From Grimontia marina (lineage in GTDB: Bacteria; Pseudomonadota; Gammaproteobacteria; Enterobacterales; Vibrionaceae): a DNA stretch of 64,000 bases. The DNA is taken from assembly GCF_900060185.1 (NCBI RefSeq), contig NZ_FIZY01000019.1, positions 1 through 64,000 on the forward strand, written 5' to 3'. The notes under the pieces are model-generated. The model was given only the letters and a program-made list of their open reading frames with translations. It did no database searches and was not told the DNA's origin. This document shows, piece after piece, positions 17,301 to 26,249 of this stretch (within the stretch, counting starts at the first letter, position 1; every line of letters begins with the position of its first letter). A program made the translations under genes and the position numbers.

Positions 17301-17726
17301 GACCGGACGTTTCCAAACATCCAGAAAAGCCAAATAGCGACCATCTTCCAGTTCAAGCGGTTCCATGATTGGAAGATACGGCTGCGCATCAAAAGGGACA
17401 GGTTCTGAGCTCCTCAACTCTTCCAATGGCAGATAGAAGTCGTGTTCCCCGTGACCGAAATTTTCCGCCATTAAGCCATCGACATAATAGCGGCCGGGGT
17501 GGATCAGCAATTCTCCACCAGAGATTTCAACCCGGAAACTGTCCGGCAGATGAGCCGGATATCCGCTGAATCCGGCTAAATCGATTATTTCTGCACGAAA
17601 GCGTCGATCCACAATCGCCGCGCCTTCATTGAGTGGCGTATCCGACACCACCCTTCCCTGCATTGACACCAGTTCGGAGTAGTTATGGCGTGGGTCAAAC
17701 GTTTTTCCTGAAATATCTATAGCCAT
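14391..17726 (-). CDS. eCIS DUF6519 / right-handed parallel beta-helix protein
   Basis: A 1111-residue protein. Residues about 1-60 match the DUF6519 start found in eCIS loci ('TFDPRHNYSELVSMQGRV'). About 60-450 is a beta-rich platform domain. From about 465, 'GCCTVVVRPGEDIQAALDSL' followed by 'GGCVCLKVGVHTI' begins a right-handed parallel beta-helix of many 'I-x-N-N-x-I'-type rungs running to about residue 1090. Such proteins are usually surface decorations or receptor- or glycan-facing parts of tail-like particles. It follows the gpI-like baseplate gene by 10 bases with a GAGGAGG ribosome site. No ordinary fibre gene is present, so it is the best candidate for target recognition (inference). 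Confidence 0.8.
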   Translation of the reverse strand: MAIDISGKTFDPRHNYSELVSMQGRVVSDTPLNEGAAIVDRRFRAEIIDLAGFSGYPAHLPDSFRVEISGGELLIHPGRYYVDGLMAENFGHGEHDFYLPLEELRSSEPVPFDAQPYLPIMEPLELEDGRYLAFLDVWKRPVTFLEDPELIDPAIGVDTSARVQTVWQVKLFAVDDGVTCNTDDEDIEGWEAFTEPSSARLSTRANPASAVDDPCLLPPEGGYRGLENRTYMVAVHDTNEDEVPLLKWSRVNGAFAGRILAQPANNTLTLEQVAKDDYLRFNAGDWAEVTDDVRVLEGNSGTMVQILSVNDATNTVVLANPLGVGEIMLMPASNAANQSIHPILRRWDQSGVVLDTDGNEIVNLDAPGSDGLIPAPEGTFIALEDGVEVAISLEGDAGEYHVSDNWSFITRYADSSVETLTEAPPQAFHHHYCRLAVLDVLGGEFVEPIFQDCRDPIGTAGCCTVVVRPGEDIQAALDSLSPEFGGCVCLKVGVHTIRRALRIRYPNVTLHGESHGAQIRNLSGESAIAVRSDDGSVLTGIHLSTVSFLNRGATEKPEGIISLRTVQDSLVEDCRVLTLDGSVQSINNPAVGLFDCQRVRVSHCQFEGSPIGVWIGDGGEDLTINNNLVRFNAEQLPGLIGVAVTRISGRARIIENDIDGFAQGVVINNQPAGASFSTASHSEVKGNRITLSRMAGELDAIAVESNCAYGTVSENQILLLAEESTGIMVRGVGTLIERNRIQTEEQVETQVAIMIGSDDGELFTGGITAAQNWISGCSGGVIAEQVVGLRIDNNDISGDRGTELAVSATQCTLVSIENNTMVTVTLAVFASECEDVQINSNQIRDDGAAIFCERCVRIDITNNQIANCTHGGIVVLLCIARASIIGNRLNYVGVSGANIFASSIMNVFHLGECHIESNEVLNTGVGQDDVVNQQRTVGIGALYVLEARVESNLVSYSDLLTRERVLEDRALLMQGLMEISFPFGDRRVVFLGYACQVANNKFLGRGADTLVEILSTRLNDMIRVRFERVLFNNNFIEHVGNNDDNIANGATVILNGSQASVMGNHVKSGTFFLPSFDFNGMEGPFIGNVVRGSIINHPEFPAPESGFNTQA

Positions 17727-17736
17727 GAGTTCCTCC

Positions 17737-19821
17737 TCAGGTCACATAGATCAAGCCCGCATCAAGGCCGATGGGTAGAAATTCATTGAGACGAAACAGC
17801 AAAGCATCGTGCCGCTGCGGGTGATAGAGGTGGTGATAAACGCCCATTTCACTGCCACTGTCCGCACCGCGCCGAATTTCCTCAGGGGCGGAAAGCAACA
17901 GTTGACCATAGGCAGGGTCGTTGTATCGGGTTGACGAAAACGCAGGCACAACGCGTGCGCGAACACCGCGAATAATATGGGAGCGCGCGGAGTCGGAAAG
18001 CGCAGGATTTCTGGCTTCTGCTGCTTCCACTGCTTTTGATGCCGCAAACTGTGGCTGGCAACGATGCTGACGTGGCACTCTCGAATCTGGCGGAATAAAG
18101 GAAAATCTCGCACAGCCCGTCTGTCGTTGAAGCGCCCAGACTGGCGCAGTCCAATCGTCACCTTCTGCTAACGAAGCATCCAGAATACTGTTGGAAATCA
18201 GGGGGAATGAGCGGGCACCTATTTTGCCAATCACTGTGGTTTCACAAAGTGTCAGCACACCGCCATGGCTCGTACCATCAAGAGAAGCGAAAGCTGTTCG
18301 TGTATTGGATGTGGCATCCAGAATGCTGTCTTTTATCGTGACTGACGTGCCTTCGACAGTTCGAATTCCGCCGAGAATGGAACGTTCAATTTCAACAGTC
18401 ACATTGGGAATTTCAACCGCTAGCGAAGGCTGCTCTGGCGATGTCGGCTCTCCATTAATGTCCAGCGAAAGCCCCGGCACAAGCGTGACATTGCGCAACA
18501 CCAAACGGCGAAGTGAGTTGTCGCCAGTATTGGGGATCAGCAAACGACCACCTGTCACTATCAATCCATCAAGGACGATCTCTGCTTCTTCACCGCCAAT
18601 CAGCGTCATGTCATCGCCATCAAGATCAACAAAAGCGCGATGCCCATCAGCAGCACGCAACGACAATGTTTGGTCAGCATTGACCGATACATTAAGCGCT
18701 TCGGTGAACACATGAGAAACACCAATCTCGGCAACACCACCGTTTTGAATCAGATCCAGCGCAGGCTGAATGGCTTCGCCTTCACCAATCTCTTGGGATG
18801 GCGTATTGAAGACAATAAAGCCTTCACCGCGAGGGTAAGCCCCTCCACCAATATCGGCGGCTGCGCCATAGTGATAGGTCACTTCGACGGTATCCGGCAC
18901 GGGTATTGAGGTCGGAAGTGATAGCCTGCCTAACTCAGGATCAACGGAAATACGGGCGACAGGTGAGTGCGCCCAGCCTGCGCCGTCATCACTCAAATTG
19001 CAGATTTGGAGTTGATCAGCCGTCTGCAAAATTCCGTCAATCACCACCGCAAAAGCATGAGGATAAAAAGTTGCCAAACGCGAACCTGCAATGCTTGTTC
19101 GTTTTAGCGCCACAGGCAGGTTCCCTTCTTCGGCGAGATGATTGATATTTGGCTCTGGGATTGGCTGATTGAACAACTGAGTATTGCACCCCAGCGGATT
19201 AAACAGGTAGCGCCGCGCATCCACCTGATAAGCAGGCACAATGGATTGACGATGATGAGCGAGACGCCACATGAATACACCGACATTCCGGAAATGATGT
19301 TGCCCTTCACCCTGACTGATTCGCCCTACTGCGGTGCTATAGCTGGCAGAATCAAAGGCTGTGCCAATAGATTCACACTTAGCGCTGTTTCTCACATCCA
19401 AGGTGTAGTGATTATTTGGACGAAGTGCTGCCAAATGCTCAGGTCTCGAAAGCAAGCGGAAAAATTCCACCACTCTGGCGGGATAGCGTGTGGTGTCTGT
19501 CGCCAGTTGCTCTAAGGCTAAGGCAACACCGCGACGGCGGGTGATACGAATCTGATTGGCAGCAGACGCGCGTTGGCTCACGCCCGGGATTTCGGGACCA
19601 TACCGATAACCCACCAACTCGCCCAAATACGGTGCCGCCCATTCGTCACAGGTTTCAATAAACTGGTTGTCGTAAAGCCGATCGATATCATGCTTCACGA
19701 TCGCTGCCTGCTCAGCCAATATTTCCATCAGCGCTCTGAGCGGGAAGCCCTGCTCTTCATCACGCCGACGGTAAACCTCGGGCAAGAGGTTATATAAGGA
19801 TTCCGGTGACAAGCTACTCAT
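17737..19821 (-). CDS. eCIS gpI-like tail/baseplate protein with beta-helix-like insert
   Basis: A 694-residue protein. Residues about 1-120 resemble phage P2 gpI-type tail proteins ('LYNLLPEVYRRRDEEQGFPL' and 'IRITRRRGVALALEQLATD'), which dock at the outer baseplate. The later part (about 340-580) is built of short strand repeats ('VTVEIERSILGGIRTV', 'VTIKDSILDATSN') resembling a beta-helix. The C-terminus ends with a 'SAPEEIRRGADSGSEMGVYHHLYHPQRHD' region typical of such eCIS proteins. The ATG overlaps the stop of the preceding gpJ-like gene (ATGA) and has a TGGAGG site. The role is baseplate periphery, probably presenting the beta-helix outward. Confidence 0.8.
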   Translation of the reverse strand: MSSLSPESLYNLLPEVYRRRDEEQGFPLRALMEILAEQAAIVKHDIDRLYDNQFIETCDEWAAPYLGELVGYRYGPEIPGVSQRASAANQIRITRRRGVALALEQLATDTTRYPARVVEFFRLLSRPEHLAALRPNNHYTLDVRNSAKCESIGTAFDSASYSTAVGRISQGEGQHHFRNVGVFMWRLAHHRQSIVPAYQVDARRYLFNPLGCNTQLFNQPIPEPNINHLAEEGNLPVALKRTSIAGSRLATFYPHAFAVVIDGILQTADQLQICNLSDDGAGWAHSPVARISVDPELGRLSLPTSIPVPDTVEVTYHYGAAADIGGGAYPRGEGFIVFNTPSQEIGEGEAIQPALDLIQNGGVAEIGVSHVFTEALNVSVNADQTLSLRAADGHRAFVDLDGDDMTLIGGEEAEIVLDGLIVTGGRLLIPNTGDNSLRRLVLRNVTLVPGLSLDINGEPTSPEQPSLAVEIPNVTVEIERSILGGIRTVEGTSVTIKDSILDATSNTRTAFASLDGTSHGGVLTLCETTVIGKIGARSFPLISNSILDASLAEGDDWTAPVWALQRQTGCARFSFIPPDSRVPRQHRCQPQFAASKAVEAAEARNPALSDSARSHIIRGVRARVVPAFSSTRYNDPAYGQLLLSAPEEIRRGADSGSEMGVYHHLYHPQRHDALLFRLNEFLPIGLDAGLIYVT

Positions 19822-22499
19822 AAGCTGGCCTCCATAAAATCAAGCGCTTCAGGGTGCAAACTTAATATCGTGGCACCTACGACTTCCCCCGAGACGATTT
19901 CGGCAACGGGAGCGGCAACAGCGTCATGACGTGTCGGCGTGTTTCCGGTGTAGAGCCTGTCAACCACCACCGCATCTATGCCATCTACTTTGTGGAGCAA
20001 AGCAATCACTTCACTGGCAAAAACCGGTTGGCCGAAATCGCGGGCTTCAAAGGAAAGCGAGTCCCGAAGCTGGCTTTCCGCCCGGGAAATCACATCATCA
20101 GCAAGATAGTCTTCGTTGACTTTGATTTTGATGCCTAGACGGAAAAACGTTTGCCTGAAACTGCGCAAAACGAAACGGGCAAATGGATCACCCGCCGCCA
20201 CCAAGGCTTCCGTCAAGGCATCGTTTAAATCGCCACCTTCTGGTACTTGAGCGCCTGCTTCTGCTGCCACAGTGACCACAACTTGAGGCCCACTACTCAG
20301 GTGCAGCCATTGCGATGTCGCCTTGGCAATGCCGCCATAAGCACGGGAAAAATCGGTGTAGTCTGTCAGGGAAACCACCCGTCCTAAGGTTCGACAGGAA
20401 AGCGGCGCACTGACGCGGATTTCGTCGAAGCTTTCTGGGTCTGCCCCACCTTCCGCATCAAGTAAATTGTTTACGCCCTGCAAACCCAAAGGCTGGGACA
20501 TGAGTAAATTAAGTTGCCCTGCTTTCACCCGTCCTTCAAACCCCAAGGTTTTACGGTAGCTGGCTCGGATATTTTGTTGCCCTTTGCCCGGCATTGCCCC
20601 CATCACGCCATCACCAAACGCCACATGGCTGTAGCCGTTTTCATCGATGCGTAACGTGTAAACCCGATCGGTTGGTGAAGCATCGACGAAGTGCGGCACC
20701 TGCTTCCACAGGATCTTGTTAACGCGGATTTCCATCGTTGGCTTCACGCCTGTCGCCGTTGCTGCTGGCACAAAGGTTTGGGGCGTTTGTTTGGCAGTGA
20801 AGGCAAGATGCGGCGTCGCACTGCCATCGCCCAGCACTTCTGCCACTGACTCTCCTTGTGTTGCATCGGCGACGTTAGCGTGGATGCGCAAGCTTTGTGG
20901 CAAATAGGCAACGCCAATCGGCGCGGAGAACGTTAGTGTAGATGTGCTGTTTTCATGCGTGATAGATTGGATTATCTGTGTTGTCACCACAGGCTCTTCC
21001 CCAAACCCATCCGCTTGGCCCTTCAGAATCACTTTGCGCCCTTCTTCTGCGGTAAACAGACTGTTCAGCTCCAACGAGATACTGTTTTCATCCAATGGCT
21101 CAGTGATAGGCGGATCAGCAATATCAATCCATTCGCTGGCACCAAAACACGTGGTGCCACGGATGGACAGATCATCAAAGTGATCATCATCGTTTAGGGT
21201 TAAACGCGAGCTTTTACCTGTGACAGAAAAGAATGAAGCAGAGGTTTCCGCGGTATCTGTCACGTTATAACGCGACCATTTCCTGCCGTCTTTCAGCACC
21301 ACTGTGCTGCCTTTGCTGATTTCAGACACCGCACGTTCCAGATAAACGCGATTGGCGTTTTCATCCATCACCTCCAGTTTGCCATCTGCCCACTGAGCAT
21401 CTTCCAACCCGGCGTAAGGACCAAGAACGACATCGTCAACAACTGCTTCATCCCCATTCAGGACAAAGACAGGCGATGTCCCCGTCAATGAATAGTGGAG
21501 CGTATCGAGCGGTGGCGCAGCGTGGCCGAAAATCGCCGCTTTGGTCCGGAATACCTGAACCTGTCTGACGGTTTTAGATTGCGCAGCCAACGCAGAAAAG
21601 AAGGCTTTTTCACTGGTTTTTTCTTCCATCAGTACGGTGCGAAGTTCTTTCCCCTTGATGGCTTTATCGACATACCCTCCCGCTTCGGCAGCAAATACTG
21701 TGGTAATTGACCCCGTCGCACCGGAATGGGTGGCGACTAATGGCCCCTCACCGACTGGCGATATGTCCAGCCAAGTAAGATCTTTCGATTCCGGGTCTGT
21801 TGCAATGTCGGCCAACACAGGCGTCACCGCGTTGATGGTGGCAAAAACCTGTTGCTCATCGTCAGAAACAAAAAATACGGCGTCGCCCGATTTCAAGTTG
21901 AGATTGGTGCCCGGCAATGGAATAAGGGTCGTACTTGCCGTCAATGGATATGGCGCAGTGAGTTTCGGGCGCATCGCATTCCAAGCTGCGCGCGCTGTCA
22001 GGTCTTCCAGCGTTTCGTAGATAACAGGCTTCTCGTCCTGCCCAGGCGTACTCTGAACTTTGGTACCTGCAGGCACTGTGATTTCTTCCGGTATTCCTTC
22101 ACCCGCAGCGATGGTGAAAGCCAGATCTGCTGTCGCTGCTGCGCCCGGATGAGGCGCATAATCAATCAGCATCGCCATTTCATGCAGTGAGCCGGTTTCC
22201 ATCGCGGTGTTAACATAGGCTTCGTTGAGCCACATTTCGTTGTAGAAAGTCAGCACATCACAACTGGCGGCCCAGGCATCAATAAGCGCCAACGAAAAAT
22301 CATCAGAATCGCGGGAAGTCAGAACACCCAAAGCGCCATATTTGGCAGAAGAGAGTCTCGCGGTCATGCTGGCGTAAAAATCGTGGTATTCGCCGCTTCG
22401 ATAACCGATTCGGGATAAGCCTTGGGTATTTTGTGGCGCTTTCGGTGTCAGCACCTCGATGCCAGTACAAGCGCCACAATGTGATTCATGGTTTGCCAT
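19818..22499 (-). CDS. eCIS baseplate protein, gpJ-like (second copy)
   Basis: An 893-residue putative baseplate assembly protein of the TIGR02243/gpJ type. It shows the N-terminal 'CGACTGIEVLTP' Cys pair, 'SAKYGALGVLTSRDSDDFSLAL' near 50, and a C-terminal gpJ part with 'VSLTDYTDFSRAYGGIAKA' (about 705) and 'LLHKVDGIDAVVV' (about 855). These proteins build the wedges around the hub. I chose the ATG at 22499 because it follows a perfect GGAGGGC ribosome site and the upstream gene's TGA at once; a start at 22538 would overlap that gene. It pairs with the related 839-residue gene just upstream; the two probably form a heteromeric wedge as in T4 gp6/gp7-type baseplates. Confidence 0.82.
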   Translation of the reverse strand: MANHESHCGACTGIEVLTPKAPQNTQGLSRIGYRSGEYHDFYASMTARLSSAKYGALGVLTSRDSDDFSLALIDAWAASCDVLTFYNEMWLNEAYVNTAMETGSLHEMAMLIDYAPHPGAAATADLAFTIAAGEGIPEEITVPAGTKVQSTPGQDEKPVIYETLEDLTARAAWNAMRPKLTAPYPLTASTTLIPLPGTNLNLKSGDAVFFVSDDEQQVFATINAVTPVLADIATDPESKDLTWLDISPVGEGPLVATHSGATGSITTVFAAEAGGYVDKAIKGKELRTVLMEEKTSEKAFFSALAAQSKTVRQVQVFRTKAAIFGHAAPPLDTLHYSLTGTSPVFVLNGDEAVVDDVVLGPYAGLEDAQWADGKLEVMDENANRVYLERAVSEISKGSTVVLKDGRKWSRYNVTDTAETSASFFSVTGKSSRLTLNDDDHFDDLSIRGTTCFGASEWIDIADPPITEPLDENSISLELNSLFTAEEGRKVILKGQADGFGEEPVVTTQIIQSITHENSTSTLTFSAPIGVAYLPQSLRIHANVADATQGESVAEVLGDGSATPHLAFTAKQTPQTFVPAATATGVKPTMEIRVNKILWKQVPHFVDASPTDRVYTLRIDENGYSHVAFGDGVMGAMPGKGQQNIRASYRKTLGFEGRVKAGQLNLLMSQPLGLQGVNNLLDAEGGADPESFDEIRVSAPLSCRTLGRVVSLTDYTDFSRAYGGIAKATSQWLHLSSGPQVVVTVAAEAGAQVPEGGDLNDALTEALVAAGDPFARFVLRSFRQTFFRLGIKIKVNEDYLADDVISRAESQLRDSLSFEARDFGQPVFASEVIALLHKVDGIDAVVVDRLYTGNTPTRHDAVAAPVAEIVSGEVVGATILSLHPEALDFMEASL

Positions 22500-22500
22500 A

Positions 22501-25020
22501 TCAACGCCCTCCATCCATATCGAGAAGGAATACGCCATTGCCCGGATGACTGATGTCGTTGTCGATCCGCGCGATTTCAGTGCGGCCGAATTCGAGCTTT
22601 CTGTCTATCAATCCACTGGTTCTTGGGTCCCCAAAACGACGGAATCGTGTCACTTTGGCTGCTATCACTCCTTCCACATTTTGAGCAGCAGCCAACCACG
22701 GTGAGAGATGGAGCGTTTCTCCAGCACGGAACCGATTGGGGTGTAGCAAACCCAAAGCGCCATCAGGCAAACGGTTTGGCGAGAACAGTTTCAACAGGCG
22801 CTGGCGAACATGGGATTTCGACGCATTCGGCGCAACACAAACATGAAGCGTCACTTCAAGGGGAACATAAACCGGAGAAGACACCTCGACATCATGGGCA
22901 GCGAGGCGGAATTTTTCGTAATGGTCACGAAGCGTGGTTCGCAATGTGTCTGACACTTCTACCCTGTCGTCCGGGTCGAGCAAGGCAAAGGTCGTCATCC
23001 AACTGCCCGTATGGATGTAGGCACAACTGACGTCCTGAATACCTGCCACCCGTCGACCCAGCGTTTGATAATCTTCCCGCGTGACTGCCCGCTCTTGTGT
23101 TTTGAACAGGAATGGTGCACGTTTTCTGATTTCCGCATTGGTTTCTGGGTTTCGCCCTCCTTCACCGGGCGTAATATTCCGCACTTCCGTTATCTCAGGA
23201 ATAGGTAATGCGAGATGATAGAGCTTGTCCGCACCGATGTGACCTGCTGACCCCACTCCTACCCGATAGGTGGCTGTAAACTGGGTTTCGGGCAACGGGC
23301 GACGACCGTAGACGTTGTCACCGAAGCGCAGTGAAACCGCACCATCCCGCTCGATTTCCGTGGTAAATACCAAGGACGAGTCGTCTGCCACGAGCATATC
23401 CCTGACGACGTGATAAGGACGCACTTCAACGCCATCATCAGCATCTAGAGAGGCACTGGCAAATGTTTCGCTCGGTGAAGGTGTTTTCAAAAGCTCCGTT
23501 GCAGGCGCACCTAGCGTATAGTCAGGGGAAAACGTCAGTGGACGATTGGCGAGAGTCGGCTGGTATCTTAGGGTGATGCTTTCAGCCTGTTCCTGCTCGC
23601 AATTCGCTTCTGCGCAGCTTGCTCCTTTCGCACTATCAACTTGCATGCCATGCCCCGGTGCCCAACTCAGCGTTGGCAGTGGCACTTCTGGCAAACGCTC
23701 GCCAGAGATCGTTTGACCATGATCCACCAGCACCATATTGCCCCGGGCAACGGAGACAGGTTCAAGGTATCGGCGTCCTTCCTCAATGGATGTTTCTGAC
23801 GAGATACACATTGGGAAACGCAAGGCATCTGCGCCATGCCATAAGATCTCTGTGATTGGCAATTCCGTTACCGGATCGAGGAGCGGTTCACCATCTGCAT
23901 CAAATGCCTGCACTTGTGTGAGGAGAACCACCTGACGTTGCGACAGTTGTCGGTCAGCCTGACTGCCACTTCGTGCCCCCAACACTTGCTCAAACGCCAG
24001 ATACATGCCCGCTTCCAAGTCAGGAAAATGGCCATCTAAAGTGGCACTTACAGCACCTTTTGGCAGGTAGCAACGTGCATCACTCCAGGTATAAAAAGTG
24101 ATTTCGTTGTGGAGGTTAAAAAGCGCTGATACATCATGGCAGGTTTCATACACTGCACCACTTTGCGCCAGTAAGGCGTCGTCTCTCGCGAAAGTTCTGG
24201 GTTGCTCACTCAACTGGGTACACACCGCACTGCCTTGGGGAATGACCAAGGTGGCGGGGGCAATAGGATGTACATCTGCGGACACGGCAAAGTGGCAAAA
24301 ACAGCGGGCATTGCAGCCTTCATCCACGCTGTAATCCACCAGCCTTGTCATGCGTTTGAGCGAAATCCGCGAGCGAGCTTTATTAATATAGGCTTCCGTG
24401 GTGGCGGCATCCTGTTGGTAAGCCAGTTGGTCAGCGGTATAGGCGAGCACTTCCACCAGCGCAGTAGAAAGGTCTGCGGGGTGTCCGGTCGCCGCGGCTG
24501 GCGCCGTCACGGAAAGCCTGTCGAGCATCATGCGGCGGAAGGAATAGAAATCTCTCGCCGTGTAATCTATCTCTGTATCAACAGTTTCTGGTTTAGGGCA
24601 ATCGCAACTGCTTTGACAGTCGAATGGCGAAGGGCATTCTACTTTGAAAGAGAAGCCAACAGATGCCAGCGCCGGATCTATCTCTGGTGGTGGCAACGGA
24701 TTTAATGAACTGGTGACAATGTTGATGGTGTAAGGCGAGAAATCACCGGGCTCGGCGACTTCAATCACCAATACATTGGTTTGTCCGTCCAGTCCCATCG
24801 TAACATTGACTATTTCAATGGCGTTCGGCCCTTCTATGCGAATGTTATCGATGGTGTAAACAAACGCACCGGGATCATTGACTAGATGTAAGTGAAGAAA
24901 CCGTTGACGATCAGTTTCCACCGCCGCTTCACGATCGATGACTTCAGCGAAATCGATGCCGTTCAAATCGGACTGGCGCACTGCTTCACGTCTGCGTTGG
25001 TCGCAGCAAAAATAGATCAT
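22501..25020 (-). CDS. eCIS baseplate protein, gpJ-like (first copy)
   Basis: An 839-residue putative baseplate assembly protein. The N-terminus 'MIYFCCDQRRREAVR...LNGIDFAEV' is characteristic of the eCIS form. A Cys cluster (C-P-S-P-F-D-C-x3-C-D-C) near residue 130 precedes 'DYTARDFYSFRRMMLDRL', the usual start of the gpJ-type core. The core includes 'LVEVLAYTADQLAYQQDAATTEAYI' in pieces and 'TREDYQTLGRRVAGI' near 645. Baseplate wedge role in a contractile particle. The ATG overlaps the gp25 gene's stop (4 bases), so translation is coupled. Confidence 0.85.
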   Translation of the reverse strand: MIYFCCDQRRREAVRQSDLNGIDFAEVIDREAAVETDRQRFLHLHLVNDPGAFVYTIDNIRIEGPNAIEIVNVTMGLDGQTNVLVIEVAEPGDFSPYTINIVTSSLNPLPPPEIDPALASVGFSFKVECPSPFDCQSSCDCPKPETVDTEIDYTARDFYSFRRMMLDRLSVTAPAAATGHPADLSTALVEVLAYTADQLAYQQDAATTEAYINKARSRISLKRMTRLVDYSVDEGCNARCFCHFAVSADVHPIAPATLVIPQGSAVCTQLSEQPRTFARDDALLAQSGAVYETCHDVSALFNLHNEITFYTWSDARCYLPKGAVSATLDGHFPDLEAGMYLAFEQVLGARSGSQADRQLSQRQVVLLTQVQAFDADGEPLLDPVTELPITEILWHGADALRFPMCISSETSIEEGRRYLEPVSVARGNMVLVDHGQTISGERLPEVPLPTLSWAPGHGMQVDSAKGASCAEANCEQEQAESITLRYQPTLANRPLTFSPDYTLGAPATELLKTPSPSETFASASLDADDGVEVRPYHVVRDMLVADDSSLVFTTEIERDGAVSLRFGDNVYGRRPLPETQFTATYRVGVGSAGHIGADKLYHLALPIPEITEVRNITPGEGGRNPETNAEIRKRAPFLFKTQERAVTREDYQTLGRRVAGIQDVSCAYIHTGSWMTTFALLDPDDRVEVSDTLRTTLRDHYEKFRLAAHDVEVSSPVYVPLEVTLHVCVAPNASKSHVRQRLLKLFSPNRLPDGALGLLHPNRFRAGETLHLSPWLAAAQNVEGVIAAKVTRFRRFGDPRTSGLIDRKLEFGRTEIARIDNDISHPGNGVFLLDMDGGR

Positions 25021-25382
25021 GCTGACACCTCCCGCTCAAACGTCGCCTGTTGCGATTCTCCGGTAGGCAGAACAATGTAGGCGACATTGATGAAAAGCGC
25101 GCCATTGTCAAAATAGACGTCTACCTCAGAAAGATCGATATCGTCCTGCATCCAGGTTTGCAGCGAGGTCGCCACCAGACTCCGTGTGTTCTCAATCACT
25201 GCTTCGCTGACTCCCGCGAAAAGAAGACGGTTCAGCCCGCACCCGAATGTTGGCATCATCACCCGCTCGCCCGGCTCGGTGAAAAGCACCTGCTCGATAC
25301 GATCGCGAATGACATCCAGCCGCGTCGTGGTCGCTGTCCGGCCTTGGGTATCAATGCGATAAGGAAAATCGGGATATGCCAT
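25017..25382 (-). CDS. eCIS baseplate wedge protein, gp25/GPW-like
   Basis: A 121-residue protein of the T4 gp25/IraD lysozyme-like family. It shows 'VIRDRIEQVLFTEPGERVMMPTFGCGLNRLLFAG', whose E-P-G-E-R-x-M-x-P-x-x-G pattern is the family signature (the E-P-G-E-R core near residues 36-40), then a short alpha/beta tail. It links the sheath to the wedges. It overlaps the first gpJ-like gene by four bases and follows the PAAR-like gene by 14. It is distinct from the T6SS tssE at 62265, the same fold in the other machine. Confidence 0.9.
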   Translation of the reverse strand: MAYPDFPYRIDTQGRTATTTRLDVIRDRIEQVLFTEPGERVMMPTFGCGLNRLLFAGVSEAVIENTRSLVATSLQTWMQDDIDLSEVDVYFDNGALFINVAYIVLPTGESQQATFEREVSA

Positions 25383-25396
25383 AAGGATTCACTCAC

Positions 25397-25720
25397 TTAG
25401 GTCGCCAGTACACGCGGCTGAACCACGGATGGGAGCAAAGGCGTGCCAGTGGGGGCGCAAACAGATTGTCCCGTTTGCAACGCGAAAGGCTGCCCCAATG
25501 ACAACACGCGTACTGAGCCTGATAGCCACTGCCCCGTCACACAAGGACCATTACCAGCGTTCGGCGGCGGCATAGCACAACCGGCGACGGCATAAGGCGA
25601 GGTTTGCAGTACTGTAGGTTGGCCCGACACCATGACCCTTGGATTTGGCACAGTAGGTGTCGCCTGCCCACCATGGGCGCAGGTGATTGTGGCACCAACA
25701 TGAAGAATCGCTCCTGGCAT
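25397..25720 (-). CDS. eCIS PAAR-like spike-tip protein
   Basis: A 107-residue, Gly/Pro/Thr/Val-rich protein with short strand repeats. It starts 'MPGAILHVGATITCAHGGQA', with Cys14/His16, and carries 'VMVSGQPTVLQTS', 'GCAMPPPNAG' and 'VCAPTGTPLLP'. This is the PAAR-like (DUF4280-type) pattern of a cone that caps the spike and sharpens the particle, with the Cys/His residues as likely metal ligands. It follows the gpV-like spike by 13 bases with an AAGAGGA ribosome site. Confidence 0.8.
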   Translation of the reverse strand: MPGAILHVGATITCAHGGQATPTVPNPRVMVSGQPTVLQTSPYAVAGCAMPPPNAGNGPCVTGQWLSGSVRVLSLGQPFALQTGQSVCAPTGTPLLPSVVQPRVLAT

Positions 25721-25733
25721 TGCTACATTCCTC

Positions 25734-26249
25734 TTAGGTGATGGTTAGCGCGCCGTTATTGATATCCACGGTTGGTCCCACCATAGATATCTGCGCCCCT
25801 TTGCCGTTGTTGATGAAAATGCCCGCGTCAGTCACTGACAGCGTTGCCCCTGTTGCCGTTTGCAGCGTGATGCCGCCCATGCCCATTGGTCCGCCAATAT
25901 CGCAAATCACAATGCCGTTCTTCGCCATGGTTTGCAGCGTGATGGCTGAAATGGGTGGCACTGCGGTTCTCGCCAGCGTTGGTATATCCGAAGGCGAACC
26001 TGCAAAACATCCCGTCCAGATGGGGTAATCCACGTCCCCTTGTTCAAACTCGATCCACACGCCTGCACCAATCGGTGGTACCGAGAAAATCCCTGAGTTC
26101 AAACCCAAAACAGGCAGACAAGGCATACACCAGCTTCCGGGAACCATGCCCGACACGCTGGGAACCGTGGCGAGGATCCGCCCTTGCTGCATTGGGTCGA
26201 CATTGTTGACCACGGTGCCGCGGAATTTACCGTAAAGAGGTGTTGTCAT
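25734..26249 (-). CDS. eCIS spike protein, gpV/gp5-like
   Basis: A 171-residue protein with an N-terminal OB-fold of the gpV/gp5 type ('LYGKFRGTVVNNVDPMQQGRIL' in pieces, 'PPIGAGVWIEFEQGDVDYPIWTG'), residues about 5-95. A short beta-prism of 'ITLQTATGATLSVTDAGIFI' and 'ISMVGPTVDINNGALTI' rungs follows. It is the trimeric needle under the PAAR-like tip. It is a separate gene, unlike VgrG, where hub and spike are fused. The ATG overlaps the stop of the gpD-like gene (ATGA). Confidence 0.88.
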   Translation of the reverse strand: MTTPLYGKFRGTVVNNVDPMQQGRILATVPSVSGMVPGSWCMPCLPVLGLNSGIFSVPPIGAGVWIEFEQGDVDYPIWTGCFAGSPSDIPTLARTAVPPISAITLQTMAKNGIVICDIGGPMGMGGITLQTATGATLSVTDAGIFINNGKGAQISMVGPTVDINNGALTIT

